A DNA stretch of 56,556 bases from Verrucomicrobiaceae bacterium UBA2429 (GCA_002343505.1 DDQZ01000048.1:1-56556); one strand, 5' to 3'. Counted from the stretch's first letter, positions 26,110 to 35,172 are shown. Notes: generated from the letters alone by a model not told the origin. Translations and numbers: made by a program.

Positions 26110-27243
26110 CTAATACTGGGGCACGGTGGTGTCTATCTCCCTGGACCAGGCGGTGATGCCGCCGGCGATGTTCCAGACGTTGTCGAAGCCGAGGTCGCGC
26201 AGGGCTGCGACGGCGCGCGCGCTGCGCCCGCCGAGCTTGCAGTGGACGAGCACCCGGGTGTCCCTGGGGATTTCAGCGGCGCGCTCGGTGACCTGGCCGA
26301 GGGGAATGAGCGTGGAGCCGCTGATGCGCGCGGTGGCGTGCTCGTCGGGCTCGCGCACGTCGAGCAGGAAATGGGAGTCGCCGCGCTGGCGCATTTGATG
26401 CAGTTCGTGGACCGTGAGGGTGGGGACGTCGGGTGTGGGTGTCATGCCGCAGAAGCCTGTGTAGTCTATGGGTTCAGTGATGGTGGGGTGCGCGCCGCAG
26501 ACGGGGCAGTCAGGGTCGCGCGGGAGGGTGAAAGTACGATAGCGCGGGGCCAGGGTGTCCACATGCAGGAGGCGGCCGATGAGGGGCGTGCCGATGCCGG
26601 TGACGAGCTTGATGACCTCCAGCGCCTGCATGGTGCCGATGAGGCCGGGCAGGACGCCGAGCACGCCGCCCTCGGCGCAGGTGGGCACGAGGCCGGGCTT
26701 GGGCGGGGCGGGCGCCATGCAGCGGTAGCAGGGGCCGCCGAGATGCGGGGCGAAAACGGAGACCTGGCCTTCAAAGCGCAGGATGCTGCCGTAGATGTTG
26801 GGCTTGCGCTGCCAGACAGCCACATCATTGGAGAGGTAGCGGGTGGGGAAGTTGTCGGTGCCGTCGAGGATGATGTCGTAACCGGCTGCGATCTGGCGGG
26901 CGTTGGCGGCGGTGAAGTGTTCAGGGTGGGGGACGACCTCGACGTGCGGGTTGGTCTGGAGGAGGCGCTCGCGCGCGGCGTCGAGCTTGGGGCGGCCCAC
27001 ATCCGCGCCGCCATAGAGGATCTGGCGCTGGAGGTTGCTGAGGTCCACGATGTCAGGATCCACAAGGCCGAGCCTGCCGATGCCTGCGGCGGCTAGGTAG
27101 AGCGCTACGGGGGAGCCGAGACCGCCGGCGCCGATGCAGAGGATGCTGGCGGCTTTGAGCTTCTCCTGCGCCTCGCGCCCGAAACCTGGAATGGCCAGGT
27201 GGCGGGCGTAGCGCTGAAGTTCAGCCTGGGTGAGATCTTGCAT
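26110..27243 (-). CDS. MoeB/ThiF-type adenylyltransferase fused to a rhodanese domain
   Basis: 377 residues from the ATG at 27241-27243 (MQDLTQAELQRYARHLAIPGFG); the frame is open further upstream, but those codons look like shadow sequence. E1-like domain 1-250: nucleotide motif GAGGLGSP (38-45), zinc cysteines C172/C175 and C246/C249, likely thioester Cys C189 in VPTCAEGG. Rhodanese domain about 270-377 with active C335 in VHCKLGGRSAR. Such MoeB-rhodanese proteins adenylate and sulfurate the C-terminal glycine of small sulfur carriers (MoaD, ThiS or CysO) for molybdopterin, thiamine or cysteine synthesis. Which one is used here cannot be decided. Confidence 0.93.
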   Translation of the reverse strand: MQDLTQAELQRYARHLAIPGFGREAQEKLKAASILCIGAGGLGSPVALYLAAAGIGRLGLVDPDIVDLSNLQRQILYGGADVGRPKLDAARERLLQTNPHVEVVPHPEHFTAANARQIAAGYDIILDGTDNFPTRYLSNDVAVWQRKPNIYGSILRFEGQVSVFAPHLGGPCYRCMAPAPPKPGLVPTCAEGGVLGVLPGLIGTMQALEVIKLVTGIGTPLIGRLLHVDTLAPRYRTFTLPRDPDCPVCGAHPTITEPIDYTGFCGMTPTPDVPTLTVHELHQMRQRGDSHFLLDVREPDEHATARISGSTLIPLGQVTERAAEIPRDTRVLVHCKLGGRSARAVAALRDLGFDNVWNIAGGITAWSREIDTTVPQY

Positions 27244-27301
27244 GCAGGAGCCAAGTGAGCACCAGCGTTGCGGGATGGCAACCCGGCTTTGGCGCGGGCC
27301 G

Positions 27302-27760
27302 TCACTGCGCGTAAAGGATGACGCGGTGGCCGGTGGCGCCGGCGGGAGAGTCGTGGCCGAGGCCGAGGGTTTGCAGGCTTGCGGCGGGCATGCCGTTTTC
27401 GATGAGGAACTGCCGGGCCGCCTGGGCGCGCCGCTCTGAGAGGGAGCGCGCGTAACCGCCCGGCAGCTCCACGGGGGTGTGCCCGACGATGATGTGTCGT
27501 TTTTCCAAATCCCCGCCAAGCTCAGCCAGGAAGTCGCGCAGGATTTTCTCATGCGCGCCTGTGAGCGCGTGCCCGTCCGCTGGGAACTCAAGCGGCGGGC
27601 AGGCGGGCTTCAAGGCCGCGGCCAGCGGGCTGGTGAAGCCTTCGCGCGGGCCGAGCGCATAGACGACGCCGCCGGTGTCGGCCTCGGGCAGCAGTCCGCC
27701 GAGGTGGCCGCAGGCGGGTAGAAGCAGCAGGCAGGAGAGGGCTGTGAGGAGGAGTTTCAT
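27302..27760 (-). CDS. pal: Peptidoglycan-associated lipoprotein-like OmpA-family lipoprotein (Pal position)
   Basis: 152 residues from the ATG at 27758-27760, overlapping the tolB stop by ATGA. The lipobox LPAC puts the lipidated Cys at position 17. An OmpA-like domain follows (about 55-152) with SLSERRAQAARQFLIENGM, the peptidoglycan-binding helix including the conserved Arg. The usual GHTD motif with its diaminopimelate-binding Asp reads GHTPVELPGG here, so binding may be altered. It ends the tolQRAB-pal cluster, which is the main reason for calling it Pal. Confidence 0.85.
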   Translation of the reverse strand: MKLLLTALSCLLLLPACGHLGGLLPEADTGGVVYALGPREGFTSPLAAALKPACPPLEFPADGHALTGAHEKILRDFLAELGGDLEKRHIIVGHTPVELPGGYARSLSERRAQAARQFLIENGMPAASLQTLGLGHDSPAGATGHRVILYAQ

Positions 27761-28947
27761 CGCATCCAGCGGGGTTCGGTGATGGTGCCGTGCCCGGAGA
27801 GCACCACACGGCGCTGGCCGGAGACCAGGTCGTGGATGTAGAGCGCGCCGTGCTGGGTGTAGCAGAGGTGGCGCCCGTTCGGACTCCATGAGGGGTGCTC
27901 AGCGCCTTCGCCCTGCACGACGCGCGAACGGCCGGAAGGGAAGTCCCGCATCACCACGGCGGACCTGCCATGCACGCGGGCCGTGAAGGCCACCTGTTTG
28001 CCATCCGGTGAGAATTCCGGGTCGGTGCAGAAGGAGTGTCCGGTGCGCCAGAGGTAGAGCCGCGCCTCGCCGTCCTCCTTTTCGGGTATCTCGGCCAGGT
28101 AGAGCCTGGGTCCGCGCCCGCGGTCGTCGGAGAAGATGATGTGCCGCCCGTTGGGATGCCAGGCGGGGCCGCTGGGCACGCCCAGGGTGTCGCTGACGCA
28201 GGCGGCGGTGTTGGTGTTGAGGTCGGTGACGAAGATTTCGGGGTTGCCGAGGAAACTCATGACCAGGGCCAGCCTGCGTCCTTCGGGAGAAAAGGCGGCG
28301 CCGCTATTGATGCCGGCGGTGTCCGTCACGGAGCGCTCCCAGCCGAGTCCGAGATCAAGCAGCATGACGGAGGGGAAACCGCCGCGGTAACTGGTGAAGG
28401 CGATGGCGGAGCCGTCCGGCGAGAGGCTGGGCGAGACCGCTCCGTGAGCGTGGCGGGTGAGCTGCTGGACCTCCCCGCCCTGGGGGTCGCACAGGTAAAT
28501 CTGCCGGGTGCCGCCGCGGTCGCTGACAAAGGCGATGCGGCTGGTGGCCAGCCCGGGCTTGCCGGTGATGGAGTAGATGATGTCATCAGCCAGCAGGCGC
28601 AGGTTTTCCTCCAGGCCGGGAGCGGCGTAGGTGCGCTCGAAAAGCACCTTCCCCGCGCCGTCCACGAGCCGGCCGGTGACTCGCCCGCCCACGGATGATC
28701 CGCTGACCTGGAATTCCGGCTGCTCGACGGTGACGACGATGCCGCTGGCCGCCGCCAGTTCGCGCTCCAGGCTGCGGCGCGCGCTGCCGCCGGTGCCGCC
28801 GGTGAACTCGCTGATGCCCAGCCTGCGCGGCGCGGCGGCGGATTTTTCCCGTTTTTCCGCGCCCTGCAGCCGCAGCCAGCCCGGCAGCTCAAAGGCCTCC
28901 GCCGCAGAGACGGCGAGGAGGCAGGCGAGCAGGAAGGGAAGGCGCAT
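27757..28947 (-). CDS. tolB: TolB, periplasmic beta-propeller of the Tol-Pal system
   Basis: 396 residues with a signal peptide (1-18, AEA-F). The N-terminal TolB-N-like domain (about 40-130) contains ITGKPGLATSRIAFVSDRGG, the standard TolB junction. The C-terminal six-bladed propeller is made of PD40 repeats (SPSLSPDGSAIAFTSYRGG, GAAFSPEGRRLALV, GPAWHPNGRHIIFSDD, DPEFSPDGKQVAFTA, HPSWSPNGRHLCYT). It couples Pal to TolA during outer-membrane constriction. Its stop overlaps the pal start. Confidence 0.94.
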   Translation of the reverse strand: MRLPFLLACLLAVSAAEAFELPGWLRLQGAEKREKSAAAPRRLGISEFTGGTGGSARRSLERELAAASGIVVTVEQPEFQVSGSSVGGRVTGRLVDGAGKVLFERTYAAPGLEENLRLLADDIIYSITGKPGLATSRIAFVSDRGGTRQIYLCDPQGGEVQQLTRHAHGAVSPSLSPDGSAIAFTSYRGGFPSVMLLDLGLGWERSVTDTAGINSGAAFSPEGRRLALVMSFLGNPEIFVTDLNTNTAACVSDTLGVPSGPAWHPNGRHIIFSDDRGRGPRLYLAEIPEKEDGEARLYLWRTGHSFCTDPEFSPDGKQVAFTARVHGRSAVVMRDFPSGRSRVVQGEGAEHPSWSPNGRHLCYTQHGALYIHDLVSGQRRVVLSGHGTITEPRWMR

Positions 28948-29784
28948 TTATTCGATCAGGAAGGTTGCCTCCACATCATAGCCGTGCTCCGGGAAGTTTG
29001 CAGGCAGCTCGGTGGATATTTTTTTCACCTTCGCGGCCGCGTTCAAAACAGAGGCGTCCAGGGCATCGCGCCCGGAGGACTTCTCCAGCAGTGTGCCGCC
29101 CAGCGTGCCGTCCTTGCGCAGCAAAAGACGCATGACCACGGAGAGGGCGCGGCCGTTGGCGCTGGTCATCTCCGGCGGCTGCCAGGCATCCATGAATGCC
29201 CCCTGCATCTCCACCAGCACCGCGTCCATGCCCTGGGTGCTGTTGTCCTTGAGTTTGGCGATGTCCATCAACGTCACCACGGGACGCAGCGACGGCTCCA
29301 ACGGCCCGCCTGAGCGCACCGGGGAGAGCTTGATCGTGCGCGAGGGGGCGCGCTGCGCCGGGGCCTCCTGCCGCGGCTGCGCGGCGGCAGTTGCGGTATC
29401 AGGCACCGGAGAAGGGGAGGGAGGCGCGGCTTGCAGCGGGGCTTGAGGCGCGGGGGGTTGCGCCGCGTCGGACTTCGCAACCGGCGGCGCTGACCCGGCG
29501 GTGGGTCGTGCGGGCGGGGTGGGAGTCTCCGGCGCGGCAGGCGCGGGTGACGAGGTTGCCGGAGCGGCGGGCGCTTTCGGTGAGTCTGCCTGCGGTGTGG
29601 CGGCAGCCCACGAGGGCGTCAGAAAATCGGCGGGCTGGAACCAGGGTTGATGAACGCTTTCCACCGGCTCAGGGCGGTTTTTCCGCAGCATGAAATACAG
29701 TCCGGCGCCTGCCAGCATGTGCCCCAGGAGAGCCAGCGCGCACACGGCTCCCGTCGGTTCCAGAGTTCGGCGGCTGGCTGGCAT
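28948..29784 (-). CDS. tolA: TolA/TonB-like periplasm-spanning protein
   Basis: 278 residues. A short cytoplasmic segment and one TM helix (about 13-33, VCALALLGHMLAGAGLYFML) lead into a Pro/Ala-rich linker of about 110 residues (60-165) that can bridge the periplasm. The C-terminal domain (about 200-278, LSVVMRLLLRKDGTLGGTLLEKSSG...VEATFLIE) has the TonB/TolA C-terminal fold. Its place between tolR and tolB identifies it as TolA even though the linker lacks TolA's Lys/Glu helix. It abuts tolB directly. Confidence 0.88.
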   Translation of the reverse strand: MPASRRTLEPTGAVCALALLGHMLAGAGLYFMLRKNRPEPVESVHQPWFQPADFLTPSWAAATPQADSPKAPAAPATSSPAPAAPETPTPPARPTAGSAPPVAKSDAAQPPAPQAPLQAAPPSPSPVPDTATAAAQPRQEAPAQRAPSRTIKLSPVRSGGPLEPSLRPVVTLMDIAKLKDNSTQGMDAVLVEMQGAFMDAWQPPEMTSANGRALSVVMRLLLRKDGTLGGTLLEKSSGRDALDASVLNAAAKVKKISTELPANFPEHGYDVEATFLIE

Positions 29785-29790
29785 GGGCGC

Positions 29791-30201
29791 TCAGGGGGGG
29801 GCCGCGTCCGGGTATTCCAGCGCGGTGCGGCTCACACCGACGCGGCGCAGCGTCTCCATGATCATGGAAAGCGAGCGGCTTGCGAAGTTGCCGGGCAGGT
29901 TCACCACCACTCCGAGGCCGGGCTGCTTTTCCACCCGCGCGCGCAGCGCCTGCTCCAGTTCGGCGGCGGCCACGGGAGCGCCATCCAGGCTGAACTCCAA
30001 GTCGCGGTTGATGGCCAGCCGCGCCACATGAGACGGAGTCTCCGCCGGCTGCGCCGCGGCGGCAGTGATGGACACCCCTTTTTCAGGCAACACCATCAGC
30101 ACCAGGAAGACCAGCAGCAGCACCGCCGCAGCGTCAAGAAGGGGCATGGGACTCACGCCCGCGATCATGCGCGGCAGGTGGCGGTTGGAAAAACGCTTCA
30201 T
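29791..30201 (-). CDS. tolR: TolR (ExbD/TolR family)
   Basis: 136 residues. One TM helix (about 20-42) contains the pore-lining Asp in MPLLDAAAVLLLVFLVLMVL, needed for proton use. The periplasmic domain ends NFASRSLSMIMETLRRVGVSRTAL, the typical ExbD/TolR fold. Its start overlaps the tolQ stop (ATGA, 30198-30201). A run of eight C codes for the last residues before the stop. Confidence 0.92.
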   Translation of the reverse strand: MKRFSNRHLPRMIAGVSPMPLLDAAAVLLLVFLVLMVLPEKGVSITAAAAQPAETPSHVARLAINRDLEFSLDGAPVAAAELEQALRARVEKQPGLGVVVNLPGNFASRSLSMIMETLRRVGVSRTALEYPDAAPP

Positions 30202-31055
30202 GACGCGGCGGAGAGCTTCACCATCGAGGCCAGAGCGCCGCCGGGCGGCTGGCTGTGAACGGACAGGGAGGGCGCGCCCATGCCGCCAAGGCTCGGCAGG
30301 CTTTCATCCGGCGCGTGGTGGTCCACAAAATGCCGGTCCAGCATTCCGTTCAGGTCCGCCGCGAAGTTGTCCAGCCGCACCACCATGCGGCGGATGCGCC
30401 CCGCGAGGCCGTTGTAGCAGACCAGGCTCGGAAGCGCCACCAGCAGCGCCAGCAGCGTGGTGATCAATGCCGAGGCGATCCCTGGCGCCAGTGCCGCGAC
30501 CGTGGGCGCCGCCTCCCCCGAGGCAAGCGCGGCGAAAACCTCCAGGATGCCCCACACCGTGCCCAGCAGACCCAGCAGCGGGGCGGCTGAGAGGGCGGTC
30601 GCCACAAAACCGATGCGCGCCTCAAGCCGCGTGGCCGCCGCGGCCACCGCGCGCTCCATGGCGACATGCACCGCGCTCATCTGCGAGGCATTGATGCGGC
30701 CCGCCCCCTGGAGCCGGCTGCTGAACGCGCGCCCCGGCTCCTCCTCGCCCACCAGATAAAAAGCCAGCTCCCGGCATGCCTCGTGGTAGATGTGATACAT
30801 CGGCGCCTGCTCCACACGCTCGCGCGTCAGGTAAAGCGCCAGCGGCTGAGGACTGGCGCGGTATTTTTCCAGGAACCTCCGGTTGGCCTTCTCCGAGCGC
30901 CGGAGAAACATCCATTTGGCCAGCACCGCCGTCCAACTGATGACGGAAAGAAAAACGAGCACTCCGCAGATCGCCATGCCAGGCGGCGTCAGATGCTCAA
31001 AGCCAAATTGAAGACCGTGAAGGCCCGGTCCGACGGCTAAATGAATGGAGTGCAT
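30198..31055 (-). CDS. tolQ: TolQ (MotA/TolQ/ExbB proton channel family)
   Basis: 285 residues from the ATG at 31053-31055 (MHSIHLAVGPGLHG). Three TM helices: about 28-47 (MAICGVLVFLSVISWTAVLA), then a pair around 160-180 and 205-225 with FVATALSAAPLLGLLGTVWGILEVF and ALITTLLALLVALPSLVCYNG, the conserved proton-channel signature. With TolR it forms the motor that energises TolA. It is the first gene of the cluster, 22 bp downstream of a good promoter. Confidence 0.94.
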   Translation of the reverse strand: MHSIHLAVGPGLHGLQFGFEHLTPPGMAICGVLVFLSVISWTAVLAKWMFLRRSEKANRRFLEKYRASPQPLALYLTRERVEQAPMYHIYHEACRELAFYLVGEEEPGRAFSSRLQGAGRINASQMSAVHVAMERAVAAAATRLEARIGFVATALSAAPLLGLLGTVWGILEVFAALASGEAAPTVAALAPGIASALITTLLALLVALPSLVCYNGLAGRIRRMVVRLDNFAADLNGMLDRHFVDHHAPDESLPSLGGMGAPSLSVHSQPPGGALASMVKLSAAS

Positions 31056-31076
31056 CAGCGTGTGAAATTCGCCCGC

Positions 31077-31105
31077 TATAAAGCGGCAAGCCCGCGCCGC
31101 GTCAA
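31077..31105 (-). promoter_or_regulatory. Sigma70 promoter of the tol-pal operon
   Basis: Minus strand: -35 TTGACG (31100-31105), 17-bp spacer, -10 TTTATA (31077-31082). It sits 22 bp upstream of the tolQ ATG, and all five tol-pal genes follow without a gap larger than 6 bp. Confidence 0.55.
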
Positions 31106-31238
31106 TGCCCGAATCTGAATCAAGGCGCGCGGACAGCCCCCGGCAATTCAACGCTGGACATTTTTTCCGCCTTCGTCTCCAATGCGCACGCGCCGCCACG
31201 GGGCGTCGCATCGAGATCAACCAAACCACTTCATCCAC

Positions 31239-32102
31239 ATGGCAAAAATCCAATTCGGCTCCGAAGTTTACACCTGGTTCATGCAGGGCACGGGCAAGGG
31301 CTACGACAATAAACTCGGCCACATGATCAAGGTCGCCGCCGAGGCGGGCTTCACCGGCATCGAGCCCATGGTGCTCGAAATCTCCGAGAGCGCGCTCGGC
31401 TGCTGCAAATACTGGCTGGGTGATTTCTGCGATCCCGCCAGGCTCAAGGACACCCTCCAGCAGCACAACATGCAACTTGCCGGCCTGGCGCTCGTCTGCG
31501 CGTGGGACGGCGACACCGAGGCTCCGAACGAGCGCGAGGCCGCCGACTTCACCATCGGCCTGCTGAAGCACTTCCCCGGCGCCATGCTCGGCACCGTCAC
31601 CCTGCCCTCAGGGCGCGCCAAAGACCTGCAAAAGCGCCGGCTTAATGTGGCCCGCAACGTCAACGCCGTGTCCCAGCGCGCCGCCGACCAGGGCATCAAA
31701 TGCTCCTACCACCCCAACTCCCCGCCATCCTCCCTCGTGCGCACGCAGGAGGATTACGACGTGGTTTTGAGCAGCCTTGACCCGAAGGTCACCGGCTGGA
31801 CGCCTGATGTCGGCCACATCATCCGCGGCGGCATGGATGTCATCGCCACACTCTCCAAGTGGCAGCACCTCATCAACCACATCCATTACAAGGACTTCTC
31901 CGGCAACGGAGCCGAACCCTGGGCGCAGATGGGCACCGGCAAGCTCGACTTCCACAAGATCACCGAGTTCCTCGTGCAGAGGAATTATGAAGGCTGGATC
32001 ATCTGCGAGGACGAGGCGCACATCGCCGTCGAAGACCCCGATGGCGTGACCCGGCAGAACGGCGAGTGGTGCAAGGCCAACCTGCACCCTCTGGTCGCCT
32101 GA
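31239..32102 (+). CDS. Sugar phosphate isomerase/epimerase (xylose-isomerase-like TIM barrel)
   Basis: 287 residues from the ATG at 31239 (MAKIQFGSEVYTWFMQG). An AP-endonuclease-2-family TIM barrel: EAGFTGIEPMVLEI near the N-terminus, CSYHPNSPPSSLVRT, GWTPDVGHIIRGGMDVI (metal-binding Asp and His), INHIHYKDFSG and GWIICEDEA, giving the usual His/Asp/Glu metal set. No signal peptide. The family includes inosose dehydratases and keto-sugar epimerases; the substrate cannot be told. An intrinsic terminator follows directly. Confidence 0.88.
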   Translation: MAKIQFGSEVYTWFMQGTGKGYDNKLGHMIKVAAEAGFTGIEPMVLEISESALGCCKYWLGDFCDPARLKDTLQQHNMQLAGLALVCAWDGDTEAPNEREAADFTIGLLKHFPGAMLGTVTLPSGRAKDLQKRRLNVARNVNAVSQRAADQGIKCSYHPNSPPSSLVRTQEDYDVVLSSLDPKVTGWTPDVGHIIRGGMDVIATLSKWQHLINHIHYKDFSGNGAEPWAQMGTGKLDFHKITEFLVQRNYEGWIICEDEAHIAVEDPDGVTRQNGEWCKANLHPLVA

Positions 32103-32127
32103 TACGGGCGGACTTTCCCTTCACCCA

Positions 32128-32159
32128 GCGGCAGCCTTCTCGCGGGGCTGCCGCTTTTT
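32128..32159 (+). terminator. Rho-independent terminator
   Basis: GCGGCAGCC (32128-32136), 9-nt loop, GGCTGCCGC (32146-32154), then five T. A perfect 9-bp stem 25 bp after the stop of the sugar isomerase gene. It may also serve the convergent glycosyltransferase gene. Confidence 0.85.
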
Positions 32160-32175
32160 GTTTGGCCGGCGGCGC

Positions 32176-33438
32176 TCACCCGGCGGACTTCATCAAAGAG
32201 AGCCGCACGTTCCTGCTCCACACCGTGGCGATGCCCAGCATCAGGACTGGAAGCATGAGCGCAAAATAGCGCGGCAGAGCCGGGGCCACGCTGCCGCCGC
32301 CGAGATAGATGGCGGCGAAAACCGCCAGCAGCCAGACTTCCGGCGGCACCGAGCGCCAGCGCCAGAGACCGACCAGCCCAAGAAGCGAGGCCAGCGCGAT
32401 CACCGGGCCGTTCACCGCGATGAGCACCACCGTGCGCAGCTCCTCGGGCAGGAAGGATCGAGGAAAGCCGAAAGCCATGCGGCTGAGATTGCACGCCCAG
32501 TTGTAGGCCACGCGGGCGGGGTCAGCGCGCAGGTTCGCCATCGCCGCCTCCATGAGAAAGGCGTCGCGCTGAAGGATGGGCATCCTCATCACGCGCTCGT
32601 AAAAATCCTTGTGGTTCGGCGCGAGTTGCGGATGCGCCACGGCGTCCTCGGTGGTGAACCAGTGGCCGTTTTCCCCCTCATGATGACTCGTCATCCAATA
32701 GAGTAGCTCGCCGCTGTTCGTGGACCAGCACAAGACGCGGCCCGTTTTTTGCCATGTGTGGACCAGCCAGGGCGTGCAGAGCAAAAAAGCGCCGCCAAGG
32801 ATGACCAGCGTCCGCGCCAGCACATGCCGCCAGCTTTTCCAAAACGGCAGCAGCGCCAGGCATGGCAGCGCGGCCGCCATGATGACATGGCCGAAGAACA
32901 CGCGCGTCAGCGTCAGCCAGCCAAGCAGAAATGCCGCCGTCAGCATCATGCCCCTGCCGCCGCCGCGCACGGCCGCGCAGAAGCTCCACGCGAAACCCGC
33001 CATGCAGAACATCGCCAGAGGCTCGGTCATGATGGCGAAACCCATCCACAACAGCGTGGGATGGAAACCCGTCAGCCACGCCCCGGCGGCTGCCCAGGCC
33101 GCGCCCGCGTAGTGGCGCAGAAGCAGCCAGGCGAACCATGCCGCGCCAGCCATGAAAAAAGCGTTCAGCAGCCTGGCGGGCAGCAAACCCTCGGCCCCCG
33201 CGAGAACAAAAGGCAGCAGCACGATGGGATACCCCGGTCCGTTGACAAAATCCGGGTTGTCATCCGTGGCGTAAAAGCCCCGCGTCATGTTGCGCGCGCA
33301 ATCCAGATAACGGCCCTCGTCCCAAATCAGCGCTTCCGAGTGTCTCAGCACTGCAAGTGTGGAATAAACAGCGGCCACGGCAAGCGCGGCCAGGAGTCCG
33401 TGAAAGTGGGTTTGAAAAAAAGCGCGGGGATTTGCCAT
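32176..33438 (-). CDS. GT39/ArnT-like integral-membrane glycosyltransferase
   Basis: 420 residues from the ATG at 33436-33438. About ten TM helices. After TM1 the periplasmic loop carries WDEGRYLDCARNMTRG, in which the acidic DE pair is the catalytic-type motif of PMT/ArnT-like (GT-C) glycosyltransferases that use polyprenyl-phosphate sugars. The loop around GENGHWFTTEDAVAHPQLAPNHKDFY is a second periplasmic insertion. Donor and acceptor are unknown; surface glycan or protein glycosylation are both possible. It stands alone between two convergent or divergent plus-strand genes. Confidence 0.82.
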   Translation of the reverse strand: MANPRAFFQTHFHGLLAALAVAAVYSTLAVLRHSEALIWDEGRYLDCARNMTRGFYATDDNPDFVNGPGYPIVLLPFVLAGAEGLLPARLLNAFFMAGAAWFAWLLLRHYAGAAWAAAGAWLTGFHPTLLWMGFAIMTEPLAMFCMAGFAWSFCAAVRGGGRGMMLTAAFLLGWLTLTRVFFGHVIMAAALPCLALLPFWKSWRHVLARTLVILGGAFLLCTPWLVHTWQKTGRVLCWSTNSGELLYWMTSHHEGENGHWFTTEDAVAHPQLAPNHKDFYERVMRMPILQRDAFLMEAAMANLRADPARVAYNWACNLSRMAFGFPRSFLPEELRTVVLIAVNGPVIALASLLGLVGLWRWRSVPPEVWLLAVFAAIYLGGGSVAPALPRYFALMLPVLMLGIATVWSRNVRLSLMKSAG

Positions 33439-33591
33439 CAAGTACTCAAAGGGACATCCCCCTCCCGCGCCAGCGGGTTTTTCAGCGGCTGCCGGCTGTG
33501 TCCGTCATCAATCGAAAGCGGCCTCGATCACGACGGCGGTTTTAGTTAGGCAACCCCTCCGCGGCCCGGCGGGAAAGATCGAAATCCAACT

Positions 33592-33608
33592 TTGGCACGC
33601 CCCCTGCT
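33592..33608 (+). promoter_or_regulatory. Sigma54 (RpoN) promoter of the first amt gene
   Basis: TTGGCACG-CCCC-CTGCT: the invariant GG (33594-33595) and GC (33606-33607) are exactly 10 nt apart, with near-consensus flanks. Transcription should start at about 33618, giving a leader of roughly 50 nt. A bound NtrC-type activator is implied, but I did not find a clear upstream activator site. Confidence 0.85.
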
Positions 33609-33670
33609 AACCATGATTTTTTGTAACGGTTCCCGTAGCCGCCATCACACCAACTCAAACCGAAATATCT

Positions 33671-35140
33671 ATGCTGACCACCAAACACAGATGGACTGGA
33701 TGCCTTCTCGCCGCCGTGCTCGCGGCCGCGACATGGGGGCTGACCTTGGAATCCACAACCCATGCGCAGGACACTCCGGCTCCCGCCGCCGCGGCACCGG
33801 CCGCACCTGAGCCGGCCCCCGCGCCGCCGCCCGCTCCAGCCCCGGCACCGGAAGCCGCCGCGCCTGCGGCTGAGGCTCCTGCTGAGGAGGCATCCGGCCC
33901 TTCCATCGAACTCTTCACAACAAACAATCTGTGGATGATGATCGCTGCCGCGCTGGTCTTCATCATGCATCTCGGTTTCGCCACTGTGGAGTCAGGACTC
34001 ACCCAGTCCAAAAACACGGTGAATATCCTCTTCAAAAATACTTTGATACCTTGTATTGGCCTGCTGACATATGCGTTGTGCGGTTTCAATCTGATGTATC
34101 CAGGTTTCGCTGACGAGGATCCTCAGTTCTGGTTCAAATTCGCCGGCTTTGGGATCACCACGGATGAGGCGGGAGTCACATCAGCTTACAATGTGGGATA
34201 CACTTATTGGACCGATTTCCTGTTCCAAGCCATGTTCGCCGCCACCGCTGCGACCATTGTCTCGGGTGCTGTGGCCGAGCGCGTGAAACTGGGCACTTTT
34301 CTTGTCTTCTCCACAATTTTTGTCGCTGTCTGCTACCCGATCGCTGGCAGTTGGAAATGGGGCAATGGCTGGCTCAACCGACTGGACACACCTTTCTACG
34401 ACTTCGCCGGTTCGACACTTGTGCATTCAGTGGGCGGCTGGGGCGCCCTTGCCGGGGTCATGCTTCTCGGACCCCGCATGGGCAAATACACATCCGACGG
34501 CAAGATCAAACCCATCCTTGGACACAGCATGCCTCTTGCCACCATAGGCGTCTTTCTCCTCTGGCTCGGCTGGTTCGGATTCAACGGCGGTTCGGTTCTC
34601 TCTGCTGATCCCGGCCTCGTCTCTCTGACGCTTGTGACCACCTCTCTCGCCGCTGCCGCTGGCGGAGTCTCAGCGGCCCTCGCCTCTGTGATCTTCCTCA
34701 AAAAACCCGACCTCTCGATGGCGCTCAATGGCATCCTGGCGGGCTTGGTGGGCATTACTGCTGGAGCCGACCAGATGGCCGCCGACACCTCCATCTACAT
34801 CGGCGCCATCGCCGGCGTTCTGGTCGTGCTCTCGGTTCTGTTCTTCGACAAAATCAAAATTGACGATCCCGTTGGCGCCATCTCGGTGCATCTGGTTTGC
34901 GGCATCTGGGGCACACTGGCCGTCGGCATCTTCGGAGCCAAGGCCGGCACGGCTCAGTTGATGAGCCAGCTTACGGGTGTTGCCGCCTACGCGGTCTTCA
35001 CCTTTGTCTTCGCCTTCGTCCTGTTCCTGATCTTGAAGATCGTCATGGGACTGCGTGTCAGCCCCGAGGAGGAATCCGAAGGCCTGGACATTGGCGAACA
35101 CGGCAACGTGGCCTACCCGAACTTCATCGCCAATCACTAA
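33671..35140 (+). CDS. amt: Ammonium transporter (Amt family), first of two
   Basis: 489 residues. A signal peptide (about 1-32) is followed by an unusual Pro/Ala/Glu-rich stretch (about 34-76) before the 11-TM Amt core. The two pore histidines are in GSTLVHSVGGWGAL and ISVHLVCGIWGTL, and the C-terminal cytoplasmic tail SPEEESEGLDIGEHGN is present. Imports ammonium under nitrogen limitation. No glnK lies beside it. Expression is governed by the sigma54 promoter upstream, and a strong terminator separates it from the second amt gene, so the two are independent units with the same control. Confidence 0.95.
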   Translation: MLTTKHRWTGCLLAAVLAAATWGLTLESTTHAQDTPAPAAAAPAAPEPAPAPPPAPAPAPEAAAPAAEAPAEEASGPSIELFTTNNLWMMIAAALVFIMHLGFATVESGLTQSKNTVNILFKNTLIPCIGLLTYALCGFNLMYPGFADEDPQFWFKFAGFGITTDEAGVTSAYNVGYTYWTDFLFQAMFAATAATIVSGAVAERVKLGTFLVFSTIFVAVCYPIAGSWKWGNGWLNRLDTPFYDFAGSTLVHSVGGWGALAGVMLLGPRMGKYTSDGKIKPILGHSMPLATIGVFLLWLGWFGFNGGSVLSADPGLVSLTLVTTSLAAAAGGVSAALASVIFLKKPDLSMALNGILAGLVGITAGADQMAADTSIYIGAIAGVLVVLSVLFFDKIKIDDPVGAISVHLVCGIWGTLAVGIFGAKAGTAQLMSQLTGVAAYAVFTFVFAFVLFLILKIVMGLRVSPEEESEGLDIGEHGNVAYPNFIANH

Positions 35141-35172
35141 TCGGAACCGGCGAACTGGAATCCCCCGACATC

